Assembly (NCBI GenBank): GCA_963666875.2
Contig: CAXXPU010000019.1
Location: 62,001 to 126,000, forward strand
DNA length: 64,000 nt
Direction of reading: 5' to 3'
From: G963662655 sp963666875
GTDB lineage: Bacteria; Cloacimonadota; Cloacimonadia; Cloacimonadales; JAIOQZ01
This document shows positions 53,540-62,393 of this stretch, in pieces (the first letter of the stretch is position 1; each line of letters begins with the position of its first letter). The notes below the pieces were generated by a model that made no database searches, was not told where the DNA came from, and worked only from the letters and a program-made list of their open reading frames with translations. Position numbers and translations under genes: made by a program.

Positions 53540-56149
53540 ATGAAAACATCGAGTGAGATACGACAGCAGTTTATCGATTTCTTCAAGTCGAAGGAGCATC
53601 ATCAGGTCTCTTCCGCACCGGTGATTCCGATCGACGACCCCACCCTGCTTTTCACCAACGCAGGCATGAACCAGTTCAAGAACATCTTCCTGGGCGTGAC
53701 CAAGCCGGAATATCCGCGCGTTGTCGATACCCAGAAGTGCATCCGCGCCGGCGGCAAGCACAACGACCTGGAAGAGGTCGGTAAGGACTCCTATCACCAT
53801 ACATTCTTCGAGATGCTGGGTAACTGGTCGTTCGGCGACTACTACAAGAAGGAAGCCGTCGCGTGGGCATGGGAACTCTTCACGAAGGTCTGGGGACTGC
53901 CGAAAGACCTGCTCTACGCCACCGTGCATCACAGTGACAAAGAGGCGTTCGATTTCTGGAAAAACGAAACCGATATCGATCCGTCGCACATCGAGTACCA
54001 CGGCGACAAGGACAATTTCTGGGAAATGGGTATGACCGGCCCATGCGGCCCATGCAGCGAGATCCACATCGATCGCGGCGAGGAATTCTGCAACCTGAAA
54101 GGCGTCCCCGGACACGTCTGCAAGGTCAACGGCGACTGCCACCGCTACATCGAGCTTTGGAACCTGGTGTTCATCCAGTTCAACCGCGACGAGAACGGCG
54201 AATTGCACACGCTCGAAAACCAGTACGTCGATACCGGCGCCGGATTCGAGCGCGTGTGCATGGTGCTCCAAGGCAAGAAATCGAACTACGACACCGACCT
54301 TTTCACCCCCATCATCGATACCATCGCAGAAATGACCGGTGTCGCATACGATCCCGGTGAGGACGGCGTATCGCACCGCGTCATCGCCGATCACATTCGC
54401 GCACTCAGCTTCGCCATCGCCGACGGCGGCTTACCGTCGAATGAAGGACGCGGCTACGTGCTCAGAAGAATCCTGCGGCGCGCCGCACGACACGGAAGGC
54501 TGCTCAATCAACACCAGCCGTTCCTCTACAAACTCGTCGGTACGGTCTGCGACGTGATGGGGAACCACTTCCACGAGCTGATCGAGAAGAGAGCCTACGT
54601 CGAGATGATCATCCAGGCAGAGGAAGAACGCTTCAACACTACCCTGGACAAGGGTCTGGCGAAATTCGAGGAAATCACCTCCGCGCTCGCGGACAAGACC
54701 ATCCCCGGCGCCGATGCCTTCATGCTCTACGACACCTTCGGGTTCCCGTTCGATCTTACCCGTATTCTGGCGGAGGAGCGCGGACTGACCGTCGATGAGG
54801 ACGGCTTCAACACCGAACTGGACAAGCAGCGTACCCGCGCCCGTGAAGCCGGTAAATTCGTGATGAACCTCGAGAACATCGACTGGGTGACATACCGCGA
54901 GGACGAACCAACCGAGTTCGTTGGCTATATGAGACCTTCAACGAATTGCCACATCATAAAATACACGATCGATGACGAGAACGATGTACGGCTGATTCTG
55001 GATCGCACCCCGTTCTACGCCGAATCGGGCGGACAAGTTGCCGACATGGGTCGTATCTTCAACGAAGAAGTTGAGATACAGATCATCGACGTCAAAAAGC
55101 AGGGCAACCAGTTCATCCACCTCGGTAAGCTGATGAAAGGTATCATACGCGATCAGGAATACACAGCCGCTATCGAATCGGAGTATCGCAAGAACGTCGC
55201 GCGCAACCACACCGCGACACACCTCCTGCACGCGGCGCTGCGTCAGGTGCTGGGCGAGCATGTCCAGCAGAAGGGTTCGCTGGTGCACCCGTACTACCTG
55301 CGATTCGACTTCACGCATTTCAAAGCGATGACGCCTCGTGAAGTAGGACTGGTCGAGCGCATGGTGAACGACAAGGTTCGCGAATGTTTCCCGGTCTCGA
55401 CGAAGAAGATGCAGATCGAAGCTGCCCGTCAGGAAGGCGCGATGGCGCTCTTTGGGGAGAAGTATGAAGACGAAGTTCGCGTGGTATCCATCGACAAGTT
55501 CTCGAAGGAACTCTGCGGCGGAACGCACCTCGACTACACCGGCGAAATCGGCCTCTTCAAGATAACGCAGGAGACATCGAGCGCTGCGGGTGTGCGCCGT
55601 ATCGAAGCCATCACCGGAACGCAGGCGGAAGATTATGTGAAGCGGCTCGAGAACGAGAAGGAAGAGATTCAGGCGCTACTGAACGTGCCGTCCGGAAAAT
55701 CGGTGCAAAAGCTTCAGGCGTTGCTCGAAGAAAACAAAGCCCTGCACAACGAGATCCAGAGCTTGCAGATGAAGGCGTCCGGCGACGCGGTCGGCGATCT
55801 GGTCGGCAAGGCGATCGAGGTTGGCGGCGTGAAGGTCGCTTGCGGCGCGGTGCATGCCGAGAGCAGCAACCAGTTGCGCGACATAGGCGATCAGCTTCGT
55901 GGCAAACTGCAATCCGGCATCGGTGTTCTGTTCGCGGATATCGAAGATAAAGTATCGCTGGTCGTGATCGTGACCAAAGACCTGACCGGTCGCGCCCACG
56001 CCGGCAAGATCGCCGGAAAGGTCGCGGAACTGGTCGGCGGCAAGGGCGGTGGACGTCCCGACATGGCGATGGCCGGCGGCAAGGACGTTGACGCGATTCC
56101 TTCCGCGATCGAAAAGGTTCCCGCCATCATCGAGGCGATGGTGAAGTAG
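53540..56149 (+). CDS. alaS: Alanine--tRNA ligase
   Basis: Class II synthetase of 869 residues. I take the second ATG (KTSSEIRQQFIDFFKSKEH), which has AGGAA before it and matches the N terminus of known AlaS proteins. Catalytic core: LFTNAGMNQFKNIFLG and GPCGPCSEIHID. Editing domain: HTATHLL and CGGTHLDYTG, holding the metal-binding His and Cys residues. C-terminal domain ends GGKGGGRPDMAMAGG, the C-Ala glycine motif. All parts are intact. It begins an operon with a methyltransferase and a glycosyltransferase. Confidence 0.97.
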   Translation: MKTSSEIRQQFIDFFKSKEHHQVSSAPVIPIDDPTLLFTNAGMNQFKNIFLGVTKPEYPRVVDTQKCIRAGGKHNDLEEVGKDSYHHTFFEMLGNWSFGDYYKKEAVAWAWELFTKVWGLPKDLLYATVHHSDKEAFDFWKNETDIDPSHIEYHGDKDNFWEMGMTGPCGPCSEIHIDRGEEFCNLKGVPGHVCKVNGDCHRYIELWNLVFIQFNRDENGELHTLENQYVDTGAGFERVCMVLQGKKSNYDTDLFTPIIDTIAEMTGVAYDPGEDGVSHRVIADHIRALSFAIADGGLPSNEGRGYVLRRILRRAARHGRLLNQHQPFLYKLVGTVCDVMGNHFHELIEKRAYVEMIIQAEEERFNTTLDKGLAKFEEITSALADKTIPGADAFMLYDTFGFPFDLTRILAEERGLTVDEDGFNTELDKQRTRAREAGKFVMNLENIDWVTYREDEPTEFVGYMRPSTNCHIIKYTIDDENDVRLILDRTPFYAESGGQVADMGRIFNEEVEIQIIDVKKQGNQFIHLGKLMKGIIRDQEYTAAIESEYRKNVARNHTATHLLHAALRQVLGEHVQQKGSLVHPYYLRFDFTHFKAMTPREVGLVERMVNDKVRECFPVSTKKMQIEAARQEGAMALFGEKYEDEVRVVSIDKFSKELCGGTHLDYTGEIGLFKITQETSSAAGVRRIEAITGTQAEDYVKRLENEKEEIQALLNVPSGKSVQKLQALLEENKALHNEIQSLQMKASGDAVGDLVGKAIEVGGVKVACGAVHAESSNQLRDIGDQLRGKLQSGIGVLFADIEDKVSLVVIVTKDLTGRAHAGKIAGKVAELVGGKGGGRPDMAMAGGKDVDAIPSAIEKVPAIIEAMVK

Positions 56150-56151
56150 TC

Positions 56152-56907
56152 ATGCAGGCGTACGGCAAGAGCTTTTCGAAGGTTTACAATGCTCGCTGGA
56201 ACCAGTTTACGGATATGGTTGCGCCCAGGCTGGCTGCGTTCTTCGCGGCGCGATACCCTGAACCGACATCCATGCTCGACCTCTGCTGCGGTACCGGACG
56301 CATGGTGCAATATTTTGCGGAGCGAGGTTATACTGTGACCGGCATCGATCTCTCGGAAGACATGCTGAAGCACGCCCGTGAAAACAACGCCGAATTCATC
56401 CGCAGTAAACAGGTAACGTTCAAGAAAGCCGATGCGAGCGATTTCAAGCTGAGAACGAAGGTGCAAATCGCCGTCTCGACCTACGACGCGATGAACCACC
56501 TGCCCGAGAACAACAGCATGAAGATGACCCTGCACTGCGTTTACAACGCGCTCGAACCGGGCGGCTGTTTCATCTTCGACCTCAACACGGAAATGGGGCT
56601 GCGGAACAGTTGGGGTCACATCAGCGTCCGCGAGATGGAGGATGCGACCATCATCATGCGCGGTCTGTTCGACGAAGAACAAGGCCGATCCTACACGCGC
56701 ATATCCGGCTTCTTGAAGAACGATCAGGGAACCTGGGACCGGTTCGACGAGACAATCTACAATAAAGCGTTCAACCTTCGGGATATCGAGAGTATCTTGA
56801 GCGAAACCGGCTTCTCGAAACACTGGTTCGCGCAACTGGAACGACTCGAAACACCACTGGCAAAGCCGGAAGAACAACCGCGCGTCTTCGTGGTCGCGAT
56901 CAAATGA
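56152..56907 (+). CDS. Class I SAM-dependent methyltransferase
   Basis: A 251-residue Rossmann-fold methyltransferase. Motif I is LDLCCGTGRMVQYF (about 43-56), followed by the acidic end of beta 2 in GIDLSEDML and the motif II/post region DVSTYDAMNHL-like (AVSTYDAMNHL). The family covers small-molecule and tRNA-related methylation and the substrate cannot be read from sequence. It starts two bases after alaS and overlaps the next gene by four bases (ATGA), so all three are co-expressed. The position next to alaS could mean tRNA modification, but that is speculation. Confidence 0.87.
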   Translation: MQAYGKSFSKVYNARWNQFTDMVAPRLAAFFAARYPEPTSMLDLCCGTGRMVQYFAERGYTVTGIDLSEDMLKHARENNAEFIRSKQVTFKKADASDFKLRTKVQIAVSTYDAMNHLPENNSMKMTLHCVYNALEPGGCFIFDLNTEMGLRNSWGHISVREMEDATIIMRGLFDEEQGRSYTRISGFLKNDQGTWDRFDETIYNKAFNLRDIESILSETGFSKHWFAQLERLETPLAKPEEQPRVFVVAIK

Positions 56908-57896
56908 GAATCCTGATCATTCGCTGGAGTTCCCTGGGCGACATCATCCTGACCCAGCCTGTCGTGGCTATCCTGCGCGAGGAATATCCCGACGCGGAGA
57001 TCCACTACTGCTGCAAACCCGCCATGATTCCGCTGGTCGAGTGCTTTACCGGTGTCAATCGCGTCATCTCCACGGATAATCTCGACCGCAGCATTCACTA
57101 TGACATCGCCATCGACCTGCAAGCGAAGCCAGGCAGCATCGTTCAACTGAAGCGGCTGAGCGCCGATCGCAGAGTCATCTACAATAAAAGACGCCTCACT
57201 CGCTGGCTGATCGTGAAGCACCTGACATCTCGTTCGATCGACAGCACGCTCGACCTATACTTCAGCGCACTGAACAAGCTCGGAATAGAAGCGCCCTTGC
57301 GAGACCCGGTCATCACACCGAAAACGGCGCACGAGGCGTTCATCAACGAGATCTTCATCGAACACAATGTGACACCGGCGAAGACCCTGATCGGAATTGC
57401 GCCCGGCGCGAGACATTACACCAAGCGCTACCCGATGGAATACTGGATTCGTTTCATCGACTCGATACCGGATAGCTGGAACTGCCAGTTCATCCTCATC
57501 GGATCCACGGAAGATCGTGAAATCTGCGCGGAGATTCATCGGCAGTGTCCAAACACCACGTTCGACCTCTGTGCCAGAACGAGTACGGATCAGCTTGTCA
57601 ATCTGATGGACCGGATAGGTTGCCTGATCTCGGGCGACTCCGGTCCCATGCACGTCGCTGCAGCGCTCGGCAAACCGCAGATCGCCATCTTCGGCGGCAC
57701 AAATACACGACTGGGGTTCCGCCCCCTGAATTCCAAAGCGGTGATCCTGGAACAGGACTTGAAGTGTCGCCCTTGTTCACTACACGGCCGGAAAACGTGT
57801 CCAAAATCACATTTCCGTTGTATGAAAACAATTACGCCATCCGTACTGCATACCACATTTAAAGAAGTGCTGGAAGAGAAAGTCTGGAGGCTTTGA
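56904..57896 (+). CDS. Glycosyltransferase family 9 (heptosyltransferase-like)
   Basis: A 330-residue GT-B transferase related to ADP-heptose:LPS heptosyltransferases (WaaF/WaaC). The N terminus ILIIRWSSLGDIILTQPVV and the C-terminal sugar-nucleotide block LISGDSGPMHVAAALGKPQIAIFG are diagnostic, and the tail contains the Cys-rich CRPCSLHGRKTCPKSHFRCM often found in this family. It probably adds a heptose or related sugar to the inner core of a lipopolysaccharide on the cytoplasmic face. It is translationally coupled to the methyltransferase. Confidence 0.9.
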   Translation: MRILIIRWSSLGDIILTQPVVAILREEYPDAEIHYCCKPAMIPLVECFTGVNRVISTDNLDRSIHYDIAIDLQAKPGSIVQLKRLSADRRVIYNKRRLTRWLIVKHLTSRSIDSTLDLYFSALNKLGIEAPLRDPVITPKTAHEAFINEIFIEHNVTPAKTLIGIAPGARHYTKRYPMEYWIRFIDSIPDSWNCQFILIGSTEDREICAEIHRQCPNTTFDLCARTSTDQLVNLMDRIGCLISGDSGPMHVAAALGKPQIAIFGGTNTRLGFRPLNSKAVILEQDLKCRPCSLHGRKTCPKSHFRCMKTITPSVLHTTFKEVLEEKVWRL

Positions 57897-58001
57897 ACCG
57901 CACTTCCGTCGCGATTACGTCTGAGCAGATAATTCTCGATAACACGGAAGCCTTCGAGACGGGATTCTTGTTTGTAATCGTTCTTTACGAAAAAAACATT
58001 G

Positions 58002-58030
58002 TTGACAAATTCTGTATGGCTTTACATTAT
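58002..58030 (+). promoter_or_regulatory. Sigma70-type promoter for the sigma54-activator gene
   Basis: TTGACA at 58002-58007, a 17-base spacer and CATTAT at 58025-58030. Transcription would start about 85 bases upstream of the ATG at 58123. Confidence 0.5.
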
Positions 58031-58122
58031 ATGAAAACGTAGTTGGCACATGTAATCGGCGTTGACGAACGGTATTTATCTGTAATGGAAGGAATCAATT
58101 GCCAACTTGATGAGGGGAAGCC

Positions 58123-61100
58123 ATGGATAAAAAAGTGAACCGTGCCTTATTGCAATACGTTACCAAGCCGGAACTGATCAAGGATATTACTGCTACTCTG
58201 AAAATGAAAAACAGCCAGTTGATTGAAATTGTTGGGGCATCCGGCACTGGCAAGACGTATCTGTTCGAACACATGAAATCGTATCTGATGGAACAGAAAC
58301 GCGATTTCAAGGTCGTTTCCTCGGAGATGTTCCGCTTCAACCAGTTCGGCAAACTGATCCACCTGCTTAGCGGAATAAGTAAAGAAGAATATAAGCAACT
58401 GGTGGATCACGCGCAACAATTCAATCTCAACAGCAAATACGATTTTTATTATTACCTTACCGAGACTTTGAATCAGGAAAAGAAACTGAATTCCCAAGTT
58501 GTACTGGTCGATAACTGCAATCTTCTGGATCAATACACCGTCGATTTCATCCAGTATCTGGTCCAGTATGCTCATGACAAGCTGATTCATTTCATCACGT
58601 TCACCAATCACGAGACGTTCCCTTTTTCCCATAAAATCAAGCTTGAATTCCTTTCGACCGATCAAATCCGACAGGTCATCGAAACCCTCTTCCCTACGGA
58701 GACCAAGAAGCTCGATTCGAGCGCCGAGATCCTGCGCAATCTCACCGATGGGAATATCTTCATCCTCGAGCACTTCCTGAATTGCTTCTTCGAAAATGAG
58801 AAACCGCAGCAATTCGACCTTTCCCAATACCTCGACGAGAAGATGACAACGCAGACCATCCATAGCGTTCTCACCGAATCGCTCAATCCAAAGCAGCTCG
58901 ACCTCGCCGTGAATATCTTCCTGCTGGATCAGAAGGCTACCGAGGATAAGCTGAACCTGCTGTGCAAATATACGAAAGCCGACCTGGACAAGCTGATCAC
59001 ACACGACATCATCCGGGAGAAGGACGACCGCTATACGATACGCAAGGCGGTATTCTTCAAGTCGTTCTTCAAGAACATGGGTCAGGAAGTTCAGAAAAAG
59101 GCAATTCGCAACATTCTGAAAAATGCGGAAAGTCTGGAGCTTTCAGCCCACAGTAAGGCTTATTACCAATATCTGGTCGGAGAATACAACGCAAAGCTCT
59201 GGGAACCAATCATCAGCGACCTCCGGAAAATCCACGATCTTGAAAGCCTTCGCGAGATTTACAATGCGATGTTGCTGAACCAGAATCAGCCTGCAAAGCT
59301 TGTCGATATATACAAGAATCTGGGCATTGTAAACCGCCACCTGAACCGCATCGAAGCATCTGCCGAGAATTTCCGCCAGGCGTTGAAGCTCTGCACCACC
59401 CATCAATTCCCGGCGGAGGAGATCGTCTTCCGGCTCGCGGACAGTCTTTTCTCGATCAATTCCTCTGCCTTCGCGCTGGAAATCATCCGGAAATATCAGG
59501 GTAACGCGGCCGACCCGTACTGGAAATGCAGGATGATCCTGCTTCAGACGGACATCCTGATCGATCAGGATATGTTTGAAGATGCCATACAACAGCTTGA
59601 CGAGACGCAGGAAATTTCGGCTACGATCAAGGATGAAAAGGCAAAAACCGACATACTCGGGGATATCCGAAAATTCAGAGGTAAGGTCTTCTACAGCTCC
59701 AATCAGTGGGAGAAAGCGGAACTCGTCTTCAAGGAAGCCGAGCGTCTCTACAACAAGACCGGCAATCTCGAAGGGCTGGCGGCAGTCAGCAACAATATCG
59801 GGGTGATCGCCATGCTCCAGGGCGAATGGGACAAGACGCTCGAATTCTTCGAGAAGAGCCTTCATCTGGAGCAGCAACGATTCAATCTCAACGGCATATC
59901 GGTCTGTTACAACAATCTGGGTGCGCTGCACGAGGATAAGGGCGACTACCGGCAATCCATGGATTACCTTTACAAGGCGCTGCACATCCAGAAAATGCTC
60001 AGCGACCGTAAAAACGTAACCAACATCTACAACAACATCGGCGTGACCTACATGAACAACGCCGAATACGACAAGTCCGCCGATGCGTTCAATAAATCGC
60101 TCGAAACCGCCCTGACCTTCAACCTCACCCGCAACATCATCGGCGCGCTGAACAACCTCGGCGCTCTCTACTTCAAATCGGGCAACTGGACAAAAGCGAT
60201 CGACTACTACGAGAACGCGATCGAGCGCTCCAAGGAAAACAGTTTCCTCGATGGACTCTGCCGCTCGTACAACAACCTCGGCGCCGTCTATGAAAAACGC
60301 GGCGAATATACCATGGCGTACGATCTCTATTTCAAAGGGCTGGAGATTGTCCCCGACCTGCAAGACGAGATTCTCAAGGCGGAACTCTACGGTAACCTGG
60401 GCAGCATCCTTACGCACCTTCACAAATATGGTAAGGCATACGCATATCTGGTGGAGAGTTACGACTTCTTCAAGAGCATCAACAGCAAGGATAAGCTGAT
60501 GATCGAAGCCTGCCAGAAACAGGCGTACTACTTCATCCAGACTCGAAACTACGAAAGCGCCGTTTATTACCTCGAGCACTCCATCAAGATGTCGGAGGCG
60601 ATCAACAACCGTGAGGAGATCGGCAATTCATACTACCTGATGGCACTGCTCGAACGCAAGAATATTGAATTAGCGCAGGAATGTCTGAAGAAGGCGATCG
60701 AAATCTTCATCGAGACCAAGAACAACTTCGAACTGGCACAGGCGAACTACGAATACGCGTGTATCCTGTTCGAGAAGCAGGAGTGGGAGCAGGCGCTGGA
60801 GATCCTGCAGAACAACAAGAAGATCATCAAGGACTTCGATGCAATCAAGTTCCTCGAGAAGAACGACATCCTGATTCAGAAGATCACCAAGGAGCACGCG
60901 ATCGAGCTGAAGGAGAGCCGCAGCCAGGAATCGCTGTTAAACCGTTTCTACGAAATCACACAGAAACTGAACGCGATCACCGACTTCGATGTCCTGATCG
61001 ATTCGGCGCTGGACAATCTGGTCAACCTCTCCGAAGCAGATGGAGGAATCCTCTGTTTGTACAGCAGCAGTTCCGTTCCGGAAGCGTGGGAATATCTCAT

Positions 61101-62388
61101 CTTCAAGAATTTCTCCAACGAAAACGAAGAATACGACATCCTGATGCAGTACATTCAGGAAACCTATACAACGAAGCAGGGCACCAATATCAAGCAACCG
61201 CACGAAGCCCCGCAGTTCAACAACGTCATTTCCTTCCCGCTCATCATCCGGAACAACATCCTCGGCGTGGTGCTGCTGTTCAGCATGCACGGCAGCCACT
61301 ATTTCACCGAGAAAATGTACAACCTGATGAGCGCGCTCTGCAACCAGATCGTGGTGATCATCGAGAATATCCGCCACAGCAATCTGGCGAAATCGCACGC
61401 CATCATCCGCGAAGAACTCAACGCCGCAAACTGGTTCACCAACATCATCGGCAAGAGCGAGCGGATGCAGGAGATCTTCCAGGTCATCGACAAGATCAAG
61501 AATACGCCGACGACCGTATTGCTGGAAGGACCCAGCGGAACCGGTAAAGAGCTTATCGCGCGCGCGATTCACTACACCAGCAACCGACGCAATAAGAAGT
61601 TTGTCGCCCAATACTGCGGCGCTCTGCCGGAAACGCTGCTCGAATCGGAACTCTTCGGTCACGTCAAGGGCGCTTTTACCGGCGCGGCGTACGACAAGAA
61701 GGGTCTTTTCGAGATCGCGGACGGCGGTACATTCTTCCTCGACGAGATCGCAGATATCAGCCTCTCCACCCAGGCAAAGCTGCTCAGATTCCTTCAGGAA
61801 GGCGAGATCAAGCGCGTTGGATCGACCAAGACGACCAAGGTCGATGTGCGCGTCATCTGTGCCACAAACGTCTCGCTGAGCGACAAGGTGAAATCCGGCG
61901 AGTTCCGGCTCGACCTCTACTACCGGCTCAACGTGATCAAGATCAAGGTGCCGGCGCTCAAGGAACGCAAGTCCGATATCCCGCTGCTCGGCATCCACTT
62001 CCTCGACAAGTACAACAAGAAGATGACCAAGAACGTCCTCGGCATAACCGACGAAGCCATGAAATACCTGCAAAACTGCGACTGGCCCGGCAACATCCGC
62101 CAGCTCGAGAACGAAATCGAGCGCGCGGTTACCCTTGCGGAGAACGACGCCTTCATCAAGCCGTCCGACCTCTCCGAAGAAGTCTTCAAGTATGCGGAGA
62201 ACGCTGAAACCGTCGATCTGCTGGGCAAAACCACCCTCAAGGAAGCCGTCGAGGACATCGAACGCAAAATGATCGTCAACGCGCTGGAATCGCGCAACTA
62301 CAACCAGACGCAGGCATCCAAGGACCTTGGACTGAGTCGCCAGGGGCTCATCAAGAAGATGAAACGATATGGACTGGACAAGCTGTAG
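58123..62388 (+). CDS. ATPase-TPR-GAF sigma54-dependent transcription activator
   Basis: A 1421-residue cytoplasmic regulator. Residues 1-300: a P-loop ATPase with Walker A GASGTGKT (38-45) and Walker B-like QVVLVDNCNLLD. Residues about 395-890: TPR repeats (N-N-L-G-x-L/A and N-N-I-G-V units, seven or more). Residues 942-1085: GAF domain. Residues 1110-1350: sigma54 interaction AAA+ domain with GPSGTGKE (1136-1143), the GAFTGA loop at 1183-1188, and GGTFFLDEI. The C terminus has a Fis-type HTH (NQTQASKDLGLSRQGLIKKM). The GAFTGA loop shows it can remodel RNA polymerase-sigma54. Signal input is probably by protein binding to the ATPase-TPR part and a small ligand on GAF. Ribosome site TGAGGGGA precedes the ATG. 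Confidence 0.93.
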   Translation: MDKKVNRALLQYVTKPELIKDITATLKMKNSQLIEIVGASGTGKTYLFEHMKSYLMEQKRDFKVVSSEMFRFNQFGKLIHLLSGISKEEYKQLVDHAQQFNLNSKYDFYYYLTETLNQEKKLNSQVVLVDNCNLLDQYTVDFIQYLVQYAHDKLIHFITFTNHETFPFSHKIKLEFLSTDQIRQVIETLFPTETKKLDSSAEILRNLTDGNIFILEHFLNCFFENEKPQQFDLSQYLDEKMTTQTIHSVLTESLNPKQLDLAVNIFLLDQKATEDKLNLLCKYTKADLDKLITHDIIREKDDRYTIRKAVFFKSFFKNMGQEVQKKAIRNILKNAESLELSAHSKAYYQYLVGEYNAKLWEPIISDLRKIHDLESLREIYNAMLLNQNQPAKLVDIYKNLGIVNRHLNRIEASAENFRQALKLCTTHQFPAEEIVFRLADSLFSINSSAFALEIIRKYQGNAADPYWKCRMILLQTDILIDQDMFEDAIQQLDETQEISATIKDEKAKTDILGDIRKFRGKVFYSSNQWEKAELVFKEAERLYNKTGNLEGLAAVSNNIGVIAMLQGEWDKTLEFFEKSLHLEQQRFNLNGISVCYNNLGALHEDKGDYRQSMDYLYKALHIQKMLSDRKNVTNIYNNIGVTYMNNAEYDKSADAFNKSLETALTFNLTRNIIGALNNLGALYFKSGNWTKAIDYYENAIERSKENSFLDGLCRSYNNLGAVYEKRGEYTMAYDLYFKGLEIVPDLQDEILKAELYGNLGSILTHLHKYGKAYAYLVESYDFFKSINSKDKLMIEACQKQAYYFIQTRNYESAVYYLEHSIKMSEAINNREEIGNSYYLMALLERKNIELAQECLKKAIEIFIETKNNFELAQANYEYACILFEKQEWEQALEILQNNKKIIKDFDAIKFLEKNDILIQKITKEHAIELKESRSQESLLNRFYEITQKLNAITDFDVLIDSALDNLVNLSEADGGILCLYSSSSVPEAWEYLIFKNFSNENEEYDILMQYIQETYTTKQGTNIKQPHEAPQFNNVISFPLIIRNNILGVVLLFSMHGSHYFTEKMYNLMSALCNQIVVIIENIRHSNLAKSHAIIREELNAANWFTNIIGKSERMQEIFQVIDKIKNTPTTVLLEGPSGTGKELIARAIHYTSNRRNKKFVAQYCGALPETLLESELFGHVKGAFTGAAYDKKGLFEIADGGTFFLDEIADISLSTQAKLLRFLQEGEIKRVGSTKTTKVDVRVICATNVSLSDKVKSGEFRLDLYYRLNVIKIKVPALKERKSDIPLLGIHFLDKYNKKMTKNVLGITDEAMKYLQNCDWPGNIRQLENEIERAVTLAENDAFIKPSDLSEEVFKYAENAETVDLLGKTTLKEAVEDIERKMIVNALESRNYNQTQASKDLGLSRQGLIKKMKRYGLDKL

Positions 62389-62393
62389 CCGGT

